Shown here: positions 35,759-45,405 of the stretch, piece after piece
Layout: every line of letters starts with the position of its first letter
Position numbering within the stretch: the first letter of the stretch is position 1
Origin: Segatella copri
Lineage (GTDB): Bacteria; Bacteroidota; Bacteroidia; Bacteroidales; Bacteroidaceae
Direction of reading: 5' to 3'
Assembly: GCF_002224675.1 (NCBI RefSeq)
Contig: NZ_NMPZ01000018.1
Location: forward strand, 1-64,000
DNA length: 64,000 bases
Position numbers and translations under genes: made by a program
Notes under the pieces: model-generated
Seen by the model: the letters and a program-made list of their open reading frames with translations, nothing else
The model's database searches: none
Told to the model about the DNA's origin: nothing

Positions 35759-37864
35759 ATGATGACAATGAAGAAAAGTAAATTGTTAACAGCTATGTTG
35801 ATGCTGTGGGCATTGATCTCTTGTGTAGAAATACGTGCCCAGGAGATCCAGAAGGTATCGAATGATTCTATAGCCTTGCAAGAGGTTGTTGTGAAGGCGG
35901 CACGAGTAGTCAACAAGGAAGATGGCAAGTTGATATTCCCAAGCGATATTCAGAAGCAGCGTTCTTTTTCTGGTTTTTCGCTTTTAGGAAAGTTGGCTTT
36001 GCCTCATATCAGGGTTGATGAGGCTGGCCGTTCCATTTCTGCTACCGATCATAAGGGAGAAGTGCAGATTCGTATCAATGGCATTCTCGCCAATATGCAT
36101 GACGTGCAGATGCTGGATGTAGCTTCTATTATGAGTGTAGATTATATCGACAGCCCTGGCGTAAGATATGGAAAGAATATTGCATACGTGATAGATATTC
36201 ATACCCGCAGGGCTTCATCGGGTGGCAGTTTGGGCTTCAACTTGACCAATGCGCTAACTACCAAGCTCGGTTCGAACGATGTCTATGCATCTGTCAATAG
36301 GGGCAAGAGCCAATTGAATATTTTATATGAGCAGACTTATGTGGATAATAAGGCATCCGAATATAATGAGAATGCTCAATATCTTCTACATGATGGTTCT
36401 GAGTATCAGATATCTCGAAAAATCATGCATGGGGCAACTCGAAATTATGATAATACATTGCAGTTGAAGTATAATCTGGCTGATTCTGCCTTATATGTAT
36501 TCCAAACAACGCTTACCACGGATTTCAGCAATCAGCCTTATACATCGAATGAGATGTGGTTTTCTGAATCTGGAAAGCCTGCGTATCCTGTTTGCAGAAC
36601 CAGCAAGGGTAGGGATTTTACTCCTGCTCTCGATTTGTATTTCTATCATCAGTTGGGCAAGCATCAGTCTTTGTCGGCAGATGTTTTGGGTACTTATATC
36701 CACACCAAAGGAGCCTATTATGAAGGTGAGGGCGAACCCTATCAATATCAGGTAGATGGAAAGACTTATTCGCTCATAGCCGAGGCTATCTATGAAAACC
36801 GGTTGAAACCCTTTACTTTTTCTGCAGGAACCAACTTGAACTGGAAATATATGGATAATCAGTATTTGGGTGATGTGGTTAGCGAGAATGGTATCCGTTC
36901 ATTGGGTATTTATGGTTTTGCACAAATCAAGGGAAGTTTGGGGCAATTCAAGGAAGGAACATCCCGTTTAACTTATGTAGCTGGCTTCGGGTTGAGTAAT
37001 CAGTCTTATCGACAGGGAGATGAGGAATTTAGTTTTTGGCTTTGTCGTCCGAAACTCACATTGGCTTATTCCCTTTCTTCTTCGTTTCAGATCCGCTTGG
37101 GAAGTGAATTATCACAGCATATTTCGCAGATAGCTATGATTTCGGATACCCGTATTCGAAAGAACAGTATGGAATGGACTGTGGGTAATCCTTCGCTTAA
37201 GCCTAACAGTATATATGAGAACTGGGTTGCGTTCTCTTTCAGTAAACCAAGGATAAATACTGATTTTACCTTGAATTATCGCATCAATCGTCATTGTAAT
37301 TTGGCGAAATACACCCGCACGGAAAATGATCAGTTTCTTTATACCCAGGCGAATCAGCCCCATTGTAATATGTTGTATCTTACGAATGATACCCGGTTTG
37401 ACATTATCCCCGACCACCTTATATTATCTGTGAACGCAGGTATTTACCGTTTTTTCAATAAGGGCGATGAGTACAGTCATTGTTATACCGCTTATAATTA
37501 TGGTGGAACATTACAGGGATATTGGGGAAAATGGACTGTGATACTGTATGCTGATAACGGTTGGAACTTTATGGAGGGAGAGAACATCGGGCATAATCCT
37601 CCTTCATTGGCAGCCTCAGCCAGTTATCATATGGGTGATTTCGATTTTACTCTCTATATGCATAATCCGTTTATGGCTCATCCGAAATCCTATTCAGCAG
37701 AAATCGTCAACGCATTACTCCGTAAGCAGGTTTGTGGTTATGACAATTCGGAAGGTAATTTGTTCCGTATCGGTGTTGCCTGGAATATCAATCGGGGAAA
37801 GGAATACCGTAAGATACAGCGGAATATCAACAATGAGGAGCGTGAAACGGGTATCTTGAAATAG
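35759..37864 (+). CDS. Outer-membrane beta-barrel 4, short, no STN or regulatory-like domain
   Basis: 701 aa; three in-frame ATGs (35,759, 35,762, 35,768) make the exact start uncertain. Signal peptide ends near residue 28 (IRAQ). It enters LQEVVVKAAR (TonB-box-like) at about 40, then a plug (about 50-150: IRINGILANMHDVQM, YIDSPGVRYGKN) and barrel. It lacks the KYKGTGAG tail and ends ERETGILK, similar to barrel 8's EGISILKK. It is divergent from the membrane-anchored regulator, suggesting control by it rather than by an ECF sigma. Ligand unknown. Confidence 0.82.
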   Translation: MMTMKKSKLLTAMLMLWALISCVEIRAQEIQKVSNDSIALQEVVVKAARVVNKEDGKLIFPSDIQKQRSFSGFSLLGKLALPHIRVDEAGRSISATDHKGEVQIRINGILANMHDVQMLDVASIMSVDYIDSPGVRYGKNIAYVIDIHTRRASSGGSLGFNLTNALTTKLGSNDVYASVNRGKSQLNILYEQTYVDNKASEYNENAQYLLHDGSEYQISRKIMHGATRNYDNTLQLKYNLADSALYVFQTTLTTDFSNQPYTSNEMWFSESGKPAYPVCRTSKGRDFTPALDLYFYHQLGKHQSLSADVLGTYIHTKGAYYEGEGEPYQYQVDGKTYSLIAEAIYENRLKPFTFSAGTNLNWKYMDNQYLGDVVSENGIRSLGIYGFAQIKGSLGQFKEGTSRLTYVAGFGLSNQSYRQGDEEFSFWLCRPKLTLAYSLSSSFQIRLGSELSQHISQIAMISDTRIRKNSMEWTVGNPSLKPNSIYENWVAFSFSKPRINTDFTLNYRINRHCNLAKYTRTENDQFLYTQANQPHCNMLYLTNDTRFDIIPDHLILSVNAGIYRFFNKGDEYSHCYTAYNYGGTLQGYWGKWTVILYADNGWNFMEGENIGHNPPSLAASASYHMGDFDFTLYMHNPFMAHPKSYSAEIVNALLRKQVCGYDNSEGNLFRIGVAWNINRGKEYRKIQRNINNEERETGILK

Positions 37865-37908
37865 GTGGCTTTGCTTTCTATATGGGTTGCATGGGCAACA
37901 GCCGGAAT

Positions 37909-38898
37909 TTATTTCTTCCCTTTATTGATGATATAAATTCCGGCAGTAGCCAATGCGCCTGCTATCAGATACTTCCAGTAGAAGGTTTCGCCAAGACAGA
38001 GACAGGAGGTGATGGCTCCTACTACGGGGATGAGCGAATTGTATATCGCTACCTTTCCTACGGGATTGCAGCTCAATAGTTTATTGTAGAGAGCGAAACT
38101 GATGGTTGAGATGGCAATGAGCAGCAGAAGGATGGTGATACCCCAGAGGCTGATGACTGGCAGATAGCCACCCATTAACAATGCAGGAATCACCAGCAAG
38201 GCTCCACCGATGCTCAGCGAATAACCGGTTCCTACGAAAACATCCACCCTCTTGCTCAAGCCTCGGGTCAGCAGGGAAGCACTGGCTCCACACAGGGCAT
38301 TGAGGATAATCATACCATCGCCCAGGAATGTGAAACTTCCGCTTTCCTTTCCGCCAAGGTTCAAGGCAAGGATGCCCAGGAAGCCGATGATGCAGCCTAA
38401 TGCCTTTCGCCACGTCATCCTGTCGCTCTTGAAGAAGATGCAGGCAAAGATAACCACCGTGAAGACGCTCATCGAATTGAGTATCGCCGAACGTGCTCCT
38501 GCATTATGCGAGAGTCCGAAATAGAAGAAAGCATAATGAAGGGTGGTGTTGAGGAGTGCATAGAGGAGAAGGAACCAGACATTTGTATTCGTCAGGAATT
38601 TGAAACTTCCATTCTTCTGAACATCATGATTCTCCTTCTGGACAGCATTCTTTTTGAATCCGAATTTACGGTGCGAGCTTCTGGCGATGGCAAGGATGAT
38701 GATGCCGGAGATGAAGAAGCGGATGCCTGCAAAAAGCATCTTGCTTCCGGTCATGTCTGCTGTAATCTGATATTCTTCCATTCCCATTTTGATCAATGGG
38801 TAAGCCCATCCCCACGAGATTGCAGCCGTAAGGGCGAACAGACTTACCCATACCGGGCGCTGAAATATACTGAGTGTATTTGTTTCTTTCTTTTCCAT
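37909..38898 (-). CDS. DMT-superfamily (EamA) transporter
   Basis: 329 aa with ten predicted transmembrane helices in two EamA-type halves (about 14-170 and 180-325), the usual layout for drug/metabolite exporters of the inner membrane. Conserved patches such as ISWGWAYPLIKMG and ISFALYNKLLSCNPVGKVAIYNS are typical. A basic cytoplasmic insertion (about 75-100) separates helices 2 and 3. Substrate unknown. It lies 28 bases upstream of the end of the AAA-ATPase-like gene on the same strand and may be read through from it. Confidence 0.87.
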   Translation of the reverse strand: MEKKETNTLSIFQRPVWVSLFALTAAISWGWAYPLIKMGMEEYQITADMTGSKMLFAGIRFFISGIIILAIARSSHRKFGFKKNAVQKENHDVQKNGSFKFLTNTNVWFLLLYALLNTTLHYAFFYFGLSHNAGARSAILNSMSVFTVVIFACIFFKSDRMTWRKALGCIIGFLGILALNLGGKESGSFTFLGDGMIILNALCGASASLLTRGLSKRVDVFVGTGYSLSIGGALLVIPALLMGGYLPVISLWGITILLLLIAISTISFALYNKLLSCNPVGKVAIYNSLIPVVGAITSCLCLGETFYWKYLIAGALATAGIYIINKGKK

Positions 38899-38926
38899 TT
38901 ATATTTATTGTAGGAGTATTGAAGGG

Positions 38927-40513
38927 TTATTTTACCTCTTCAAATTCCCAGTCTTCTACGGTTCTGGTTTGAGTACTGAAGCTGATACCTATTTTATATA
39001 TTTTTCTTTCATCTGCGGAGTAAGGAATCATATAACCTTTCTCGTCTATTTGCTCCAAAGCCTCTTGGGCAGGTTTGTTGATCTTTATCTCAAAGACAAA
39101 GATTGCTGTAGGAGCAAACATAACTGCATCAGCTCTTCCCCTGCAACTTTTTACTTGTGTATAGGTTGCCACATTCATCATTGAAAGAACGATGTAGAGA
39201 ATAGTCTCATAATAATATTCGCTCTTTTGCATATTTTCCAATACGCTCTTTCCTCCCTCTGGGTATGGAATAGAAGCAAAGTAAGCCTTCATCTGTTCCA
39301 TGGCTTGGTCTATGTTACCCGTCAGCAGGTCACGATAGAAGAGTGCTGCAAAACCTAAGGATTGGCTATCGCTCTTGCCGGAATAGATGGGAAGGAGATT
39401 CTCCATTAATCCTGCCCTTACCTCTTTGTTTGGAATGCCTAGATAATATCCATTGCTCAGCGGGTCATACTTTTTGATGGTAAGATAGCCGCTTTGGTAG
39501 AGCAAAGGCAAGGCATCGCTCATCTTTTCCGTAGGACGGTCGAAGGATGAGGAAAAGGCAAACATATCGTCAAGTGTTGTGACATCTGTATGGAAATGTT
39601 GCATCTGATGAATCAGGTAGGTTGATGTACCCGAAGCATACCAGTAGTTGTCGATGAATCCTGCCGCAAAACTTCTCATGAGACTGTACGGATTGAAGAT
39701 ATCTTCACCTTCCCGGCTGAAGTGGTAACCATCATAGTTTTCTCTTAGCAATTCTCTCATTCTTTCGAATGATACATGATTTTTGCTAGCCAGCAAAGCA
39801 ATATCTTCTTTCAGAACGGTGTCCAGTTCATCCTTGGTGATGCCGCAGATGGTAGAAAACTCCGGATCCATACTGATGTTGGTAAGATTATTGATGGTGC
39901 TGAAGATGCTGAGTTGAGAGAATTTTGTGATTCCCGTGATAAAGGCAAAATGAATATGCGAACTGTTGGCTTTAATAGGCGCATAAAACTCCTGCATGAT
40001 AGTTCTTACAGCTTCCAGTTTGGTCTCATCATGCAACACATCAAGTAGAGGAGCATCGTATTCGTCAATAATGATAACGACTTTTCTGCCGGTCATCGAT
40101 TCTGCCTGTTCTATGAGCTGGGTTAAGCGGTTACCGGCACTTTTCCTCATATCTTCTATTCCGAATTGCTTTTCGAACCTGCGTAATTGCATGTCGAATT
40201 TTTCAGGAAAGAGAGATAAATCGCAGTTCTTGAAGGTTGACAGATCGAAATGGAGTACAGGATATTCTATCCATTCTTTTTCCAAAGTTTCGATAGCGAG
40301 TCCTTTGAAAAGATCTTTCTTTCCTTCAAAGTAAGAGCGCAGCGTACTGCTTAGCAGGGACTTACCAAAACGGCGTGGACGGCTAAGAAACACATATTTG
40401 TATTTCTTTGCCATATTGTAAATGAGGGCGGTTTTATCTACATAGATCATACCTTCCTCTATGATGTCGCTGAAGGTTTGCACCCCAACGGGATAGATTC
40501 TTTCCTTTGCCAT
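38927..40513 (-). CDS. AAA-ATPase-like / PD-(D/E)XK nuclease-like protein 2
   Basis: 528 aa, paralog of 28,787-30,352. P-loop FLSRPRRFGKSLL (about 42-54), Walker B VVIIIDEYDAPLLD (about 145-158), C-terminal RADAVMFAPTAIFVFEIKIN with the D and ExK residues of the nuclease-like domain. About 70 bases of leader including promoter are shared with paralog 1, so the promoter was duplicated with the gene. Role uncertain as for paralog 1. Confidence 0.85.
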   Translation of the reverse strand: MAKERIYPVGVQTFSDIIEEGMIYVDKTALIYNMAKKYKYVFLSRPRRFGKSLLSSTLRSYFEGKKDLFKGLAIETLEKEWIEYPVLHFDLSTFKNCDLSLFPEKFDMQLRRFEKQFGIEDMRKSAGNRLTQLIEQAESMTGRKVVIIIDEYDAPLLDVLHDETKLEAVRTIMQEFYAPIKANSSHIHFAFITGITKFSQLSIFSTINNLTNISMDPEFSTICGITKDELDTVLKEDIALLASKNHVSFERMRELLRENYDGYHFSREGEDIFNPYSLMRSFAAGFIDNYWYASGTSTYLIHQMQHFHTDVTTLDDMFAFSSSFDRPTEKMSDALPLLYQSGYLTIKKYDPLSNGYYLGIPNKEVRAGLMENLLPIYSGKSDSQSLGFAALFYRDLLTGNIDQAMEQMKAYFASIPYPEGGKSVLENMQKSEYYYETILYIVLSMMNVATYTQVKSCRGRADAVMFAPTAIFVFEIKINKPAQEALEQIDEKGYMIPYSADERKIYKIGISFSTQTRTVEDWEFEEVK

Positions 40514-40539
40514 AATCTTCGAAGTTTATATTTCCACCG

Positions 40540-40571
40540 CAAATTTACAATTATTATTTGATATATGCAAA
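40540..40571 (-). promoter_or_regulatory. Promoter of AAA-ATPase-like gene 2
   Basis: Minus strand TTTG (40,571-40,568), a 20-base spacer and TAAATTTG (40,547-40,540), same as for paralog 1. Confidence 0.75.
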
Positions 40572-40715
40572 TAATCAAGTGCAATATTTGAAACAGCAAA
40601 ATAAATATCCTCCTTATCTTTTCTTTTTTAGGATAAAATGAGTACTTTTGCAAAAAAGTTGGATTCATAGGTTAGCATTTTCTCTACTCGAGGGTAATAG
40701 CTAGTAAAAATCGTG

Positions 40716-41207
40716 ATGGAAAAGAAAGAAATATCAACACTGTTCAGGCAGTATTACGGGCGGATGTATGGGATGGCTGTCAGCATCCTCTACGATGAGC
40801 AAGAGAGCAAGGATGTGGTTAGCGACATCTTTGAACGATTGCTCGAATTTGATACCGTATTGTTGCCAGATACCGTCGAGCACTATCTGCTAACGAGTGT
40901 TCGAAACAGTTGCCTCAAGCGCATTTCACAAAAAACGAACCGGCAGCGTATCGCTATGCTTTATGCCAGCGAACAACAGATGGCTGCATCTCCAGAAGAA
41001 GATGAACTCCGGTTGGAGCAGATGCTGCATTTTGCCAAGACCCATCTCACCCCACAACAGCAGTGCATTTTCAAGATGCGATTCCTGGGAGGGATGAAGT
41101 ATGGAGAGATAGGAGAGGAACTGGGTATCAGCCGAGTGGCAGTCTGGAAACATCTTTCCAACATTACGAAGATGATTAAAGAACAATTTAAAGATTCAGA
41201 GTTATGA
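40716..41207 (+). CDS. ECF-type sigma-70 factor (sigma-2)
   Basis: 163 aa from ATG 40,716 (preceded by an in-frame GTG). Region 2: LFRQYYGRMYGMAVSIL, ESKDVVSDIF (about 8-72). Region 4: QQQCIFKMRFLGGMKYGEIG, EELGISRVAVWKHLS (about 105-155). Clearly diverged from sigma-1a/1b, so promoter specificity probably differs; the shared 39-base leader is absent here. It overlaps the anti-sigma gene by four bases (41,204-41,207). Confidence 0.9.
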   Translation: MEKKEISTLFRQYYGRMYGMAVSILYDEQESKDVVSDIFERLLEFDTVLLPDTVEHYLLTSVRNSCLKRISQKTNRQRIAMLYASEQQMAASPEEDELRLEQMLHFAKTHLTPQQQCIFKMRFLGGMKYGEIGEELGISRVAVWKHLSNITKMIKEQFKDSEL

Positions 41208-41815
41208 CCAACAAGAGTAATGACGATCAGTTAGTTATGCTGAAGCGGGCTTTTGCCTATGAGAAGGCGAAAGACTCTGTGGATGTGGATAAAGCTTGGA
41301 AAGAGTTTGAGACAAAACTTGCTGATACTGATTCCAAGCAAGGGGATGAGGCTTTGGATATTTCCGAAAAAGCGTATCATCCGATAGCGCAATCTTCCTG
41401 GTTGAAGATAGCAGCCGTCTTTGTGGGATTGCTGATGCTTACGGGCATTTCGTATGCGGCTTATCATATTGTGAACCGTGCAGAAAAGAACGAGACGGCT
41501 TTGGTGACAGATAGCGTGAAAACACCGCAAAAACAGAAGGCAAAGGTTGCGGTAGATGACGCTTGGCAGAAGCTAGAACCAACCCAGAAAGCCCCTGTTG
41601 TCTTTGAGGATATTGAGTTGTCTGGCATCTTGGAGTATATTGCCGATAAGATGCAGGTAAAGGTGGAGTACCACAACCAGGCAGCAGCACATATCCGTTT
41701 TTATCTGCAATGGGATAGCAAGGATTCCCTGCAAGATATCATCGACAAAATCAATCACTTTGATAAGGTACATCTTTCCTTTGATGAGGCTAATCAGATG
41801 TTGATTGTAGAGTAA
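41204..41815 (+). CDS. Anti-sigma factor, DUF4974 (for sigma-2)
   Basis: 203 aa. Cytoplasmic part 1-65, transmembrane helix about 68-88 (WLKIAAVFVGLLMLTGISYA), linker, then DUF4974/STN-like domain about 130-203 (PVVFEDIELSGILEYIADKM). Shorter cytoplasmic domain than the 17,662 and 46,952 proteins. It overlaps sigma-2 and is followed 51 bases later by its barrel partner. Confidence 0.83.
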   Translation: MTNKSNDDQLVMLKRAFAYEKAKDSVDVDKAWKEFETKLADTDSKQGDEALDISEKAYHPIAQSSWLKIAAVFVGLLMLTGISYAAYHIVNRAEKNETALVTDSVKTPQKQKAKVAVDDAWQKLEPTQKAPVVFEDIELSGILEYIADKMQVKVEYHNQAAAHIRFYLQWDSKDSLQDIIDKINHFDKVHLSFDEANQMLIVE

Positions 41816-41866
41816 ATACGCATGATTTGTTCCTATCCGTCAGGAACTGTGAAAAAGAGAGAAACT

Positions 41867-44461
41867 ATGAAGAGAATCATATTTATGATATTTCTGTGTA
41901 TGGCGCTTATGGCAGGCTATGCACAACGCTTGTCGCATACTTTCGACAAGGCTTCGTTCAGTAAGGTCTTGGTCTGGCTAGACAAGGCTCAACCCCAATA
42001 TAAAATCAATTTTATCTACGATGAGTTGGAGGATTTCACCGTCAGTACTTCTTTCAAGAACAAGGATGTCCGTGATATCGTAACCCAGGTAATTGGCTTT
42101 TATCCCATCCGTGCCACCTTCGACAAAGATGAGATCTATTTCGAGTGTGTCCAGAAGGAACCCCAGAAGCTGATAGGAAGGGTGTTGGATGATAAGGGCA
42201 CACCGATGGAATTTGTCAACATCGCTCTTCTGGATGTCAGGGATTCCAGCTATGTGAATGGGGGTGTGAGCAATCTTTCTGGCGACTTCGTGATTCCTGT
42301 TCATCAGAAGCAGGTCATCGCCCGTTTCTCCTATGTTGGCTACAAGACCCTGTATAAACGGGTGAATGTGGGCAAGATGGGCAGTATCCGGTTGTTCCGT
42401 GATGCCTATACATTAAATAAGGTGGTGGTGAAAGCCTACAAGCCTTTGTTCCAACGCAAGGAAGACAAGACCGTTTTCAATGTGAGTGAACTGAAGAATA
42501 TCGGGGCTATGAATGCCACGGATGTGTTGAAGTATGCTCCAAAGGTGATGGTGCAGGATGATGCTTCCGGAGGAGTGAATATCAAGGTGAATAATACAGA
42601 GGCAACCATTTTCGTAAATGACAGACAACTGGCAGGAACGGAACTGAAGTCTTTCCTTTCAAGCATCAAGGCTGATGATATCCAAAGTATTGAGATACAA
42701 GATACGCATGGTGCTGAGCATGATGCCGACATTAAGGGTGGCATTGTTCATATCAGGACAAGGATTCGGGCTGGTTTTAATGGAAGTATCACGGGATATG
42801 TGGGAAATCTAAGCCCAGAATCGAGTAAGTTTTATTCCTATTATCCATTGTTGAATCTTAACTTGGGAACTGAGCGTTGGAATGTTTATGCCTCTACTTA
42901 TTATATCTGGGCAAGAAATGCCCTATATGGTGAGACGCAACATCATTTTATGGAGACAGATACCCATCATCTTGTTGCTCAAACGTATGATAATAGGCAA
43001 AAGTTATATTTCTATCGTGTGGGTAGTATCTATGCCATTGATAAGAAGCATCATCATCTCTTTGGCGCTGAGTTGAATGGAAATATCAATAATGGGCATG
43101 CTGTTAGTGCGGGTGATTACTGTAAGTTTACTGATGCCAATAAGATGACGTATCAAGGTGTTTCTGATATGAACGACCGTAATAATACGGATTATCTGAA
43201 TGCGGTGCTTTCTTACAATTGGAAAATAGATGAGAAAGACAGTTATCTAAAGGTATTAGGCAACTATAATTATAAGCATGCCAATAAGGGTAATAGTTTC
43301 GTAGCATCTTATGAAGATTATGAGCCTTTGCATACGGATGAGTATAATCAATCAACCTCGAATGCCAATACAGGAAGTTTGCAGACGGATTTCCGTTATA
43401 ATTTCCCTAGCAGTTTGGCGCTTCGCTTAGGTTCTAAATATGAGAATAATATCAGAACCACAGGATTGAACATCAGGAACAATCTCGTGGAGGGAGATTT
43501 GACTTCAAGCGATTGGAAGTATCAGGAACAGGTTGCGGCTGCTTATCTCGGGTTGTCGAAGAACTTTGGAGAGAAGGTGTTTGCTTATCTAAGTATGCGA
43601 ATGGAGAATACTTGGCAGAAGGGCATCAATCGCTTGACTGATAAAACAGAGGTGGATAAGCGATATACCAATTGGTTTCCTTATGCATACTTGTCTTATA
43701 AGTTCAATGACAAGAGCAGTATGAGTCTTACATATAGCAGCAGTATCAGCCGTCCTTCGTTTGGTGATCTTACCAATAACAAGGAACGTATTTCAGCCGT
43801 TCTTTATACAACTGGCAATCCGAATGTGCAGCCATCTATCAGTAACTCCCTTATATGGGAGTTGACCCATGGTAACCATTCTCTGTCTTTCTCGTATAAG
43901 CATAGGAAAGATGTGATAGCTGAGTATTTTGAGACGATTGGTGACAAGACTTATCGTGATATAACCAATTTTGGCTCAGAGACCATCGTGGGGGCTGATT
44001 ATGCTTTCAATGGGAAAATCTTGCCTTGGTGGAATCTCAATGTGGGGTTGGCTGGCTATTATGACGATATCCCAAAGAGTTATAATGTAAAGCACATTTG
44101 GGTGGTAAGAGGCAATTGCGTCAATTACTTCACCTTCAAGAAGATAGGTAGTTTTTCTGTGGAGGGAAATTATTCTACGAGCACGATAGATGCAAACTAT
44201 AAAAGTCATCCTCTTGGCTACGTGTGTTTAGGGTATAATCGAACATTCTTGAAGGATGCCTTGTCGCTGGGTTTCAGTGTATTTGATGTCTTCCATACGC
44301 TTCGTCAGAAAGGCTATCAGCTCAATCCAGTCCTCGACTATGAGTTCTATCAGAAGGCATACTCCCGTTATAGCCTGACATTGACTTATAGCTTCCACAA
44401 TAAGTATAAGGCTCGTAAAGGTCAGATTCAGAATGATAACTCTATTATCAATCGACTATAA
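41867..44461 (+). CDS. STN-domain outer-membrane beta-barrel 5
   Basis: 864 aa from ATG 41,867 (an in-frame ATG 45 bases upstream gives an extension without signal-peptide character). Signal peptide ends GYAQ; STN about 20-95, clearly diverged from the sigma-1 set (RLSHTFDKASFSKVLVWL); regulatory-like domain about 103-175 (LIGRVLDDKGTPMEFVNIAL); plug (DTHGAEHDADIKGGIVHIR) and barrel; tail KYKARKGQ...IINRL. Third gene of the sigma-2 operon. Where relatives have NPGAEYDA this one has THGAEHDA. Ligand unknown. Confidence 0.86.
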   Translation: MKRIIFMIFLCMALMAGYAQRLSHTFDKASFSKVLVWLDKAQPQYKINFIYDELEDFTVSTSFKNKDVRDIVTQVIGFYPIRATFDKDEIYFECVQKEPQKLIGRVLDDKGTPMEFVNIALLDVRDSSYVNGGVSNLSGDFVIPVHQKQVIARFSYVGYKTLYKRVNVGKMGSIRLFRDAYTLNKVVVKAYKPLFQRKEDKTVFNVSELKNIGAMNATDVLKYAPKVMVQDDASGGVNIKVNNTEATIFVNDRQLAGTELKSFLSSIKADDIQSIEIQDTHGAEHDADIKGGIVHIRTRIRAGFNGSITGYVGNLSPESSKFYSYYPLLNLNLGTERWNVYASTYYIWARNALYGETQHHFMETDTHHLVAQTYDNRQKLYFYRVGSIYAIDKKHHHLFGAELNGNINNGHAVSAGDYCKFTDANKMTYQGVSDMNDRNNTDYLNAVLSYNWKIDEKDSYLKVLGNYNYKHANKGNSFVASYEDYEPLHTDEYNQSTSNANTGSLQTDFRYNFPSSLALRLGSKYENNIRTTGLNIRNNLVEGDLTSSDWKYQEQVAAAYLGLSKNFGEKVFAYLSMRMENTWQKGINRLTDKTEVDKRYTNWFPYAYLSYKFNDKSSMSLTYSSSISRPSFGDLTNNKERISAVLYTTGNPNVQPSISNSLIWELTHGNHSLSFSYKHRKDVIAEYFETIGDKTYRDITNFGSETIVGADYAFNGKILPWWNLNVGLAGYYDDIPKSYNVKHIWVVRGNCVNYFTFKKIGSFSVEGNYSTSTIDANYKSHPLGYVCLGYNRTFLKDALSLGFSVFDVFHTLRQKGYQLNPVLDYEFYQKAYSRYSLTLTYSFHNKYKARKGQIQNDNSIINRL

Positions 44462-44538
44462 AAAATGGGGAATCTGTTTTTGCAGGTTCCCCTTTTTCCT
44501 CTTTATCAATTCCTTGTTTTTCTACCTTTCAATTTCTT

Positions 44539-45360
44539 CTACAAGTCCCCCAGATGCCTTTCTATAGGAATTCCTCGGTTCTTGTCCTTGTCATCCTTGT
44601 TGATGTCTATCCAGTTGCGCAGGGTATCCATGGCGATGCGGGTGGCATGGCGGAGATGATCGCCATCCTTCAGTCTGCCCACGATGATGCTGGAGAAGAT
44701 GTCGCCGGTGCCCGGGAACTGAACTGGGATTTCTTCGTAGGGCAGGAGGAAATACTCTTCTGTAAGATGATTGAAACCTACCACGGCATGCTGACCCTCT
44801 ACGATGCACGAGGTGATGAGCACGGAGTGGGAACCGATGGCTCTCAGTTTATCTATCAGTTCATAGGCTTCCTTCTCCGAGATTCCCTCTTCCTTGTATT
44901 CCGAATCCGTCAGCAGACAAGCCTCGGTATAGTTGGGAAAACAGAGATGCGATACGCTCAGCATCTCCTTCATGCATCTCACGGTACTCTCACTGGCTCC
45001 ACCATAGAGCTTGCCGTAATCGCCCATCACGGGATCCACATAGATGTCGGTGCCCAGTTCAGCCTGTTCTCTGCAATAACGTGCTACCAGCTTAGCCTGA
45101 CGCTCCGAAGCCATGAAACCCGTGGTGATGGCATCGAAGTGAATGCCCAGTTCGTTCCACTTCTGCAAGGCTTCCTCGATATACGAAGTGCATTCCAGAA
45201 TGGCGTACTTGCCGTATGGGAAGGTGTTGCTGATGAGCATGGTGGGCAGATTGAACACGTCGAGTCCCATATAAGAGAGTATAGGCATCTGAACTGCGGC
45301 AGATACCTTTCCGTAGCCACACATGTCGCTGATAATAAGGATATTACTTTTCGCTTTCAT
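44539..45360 (-). CDS. Pyridoxamine/pyridoxal kinase-like protein (PfkB/ribokinase fold)
   Basis: 273 aa. The order matches pyridoxal kinases: N-terminal ILIISDMCGYGKVSAAVQMP (substrate loop), FDAITTGFM, VDPVMGD (Mg/ATP strand, about residues 108-114), CFPNYTEACLLT, and the anion-hole motif PGTGDIFSSIIVG with catalytic Asp at about residue 223. It phosphorylates pyridoxal-type vitamers or a related substrate, in the cytoplasm. It is 45 bases downstream of the radical SAM gene on the same strand, so probably an operon. Confidence 0.85.
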   Translation of the reverse strand: MKAKSNILIISDMCGYGKVSAAVQMPILSYMGLDVFNLPTMLISNTFPYGKYAILECTSYIEEALQKWNELGIHFDAITTGFMASERQAKLVARYCREQAELGTDIYVDPVMGDYGKLYGGASESTVRCMKEMLSVSHLCFPNYTEACLLTDSEYKEEGISEKEAYELIDKLRAIGSHSVLITSCIVEGQHAVVGFNHLTEEYFLLPYEEIPVQFPGTGDIFSSIIVGRLKDGDHLRHATRIAMDTLRNWIDINKDDKDKNRGIPIERHLGDL

Positions 45361-45405
45361 TCTTTCTTTTTTCTACTTGCTTTTCTTTCTTATCCTGCTT
45401 ATCTC

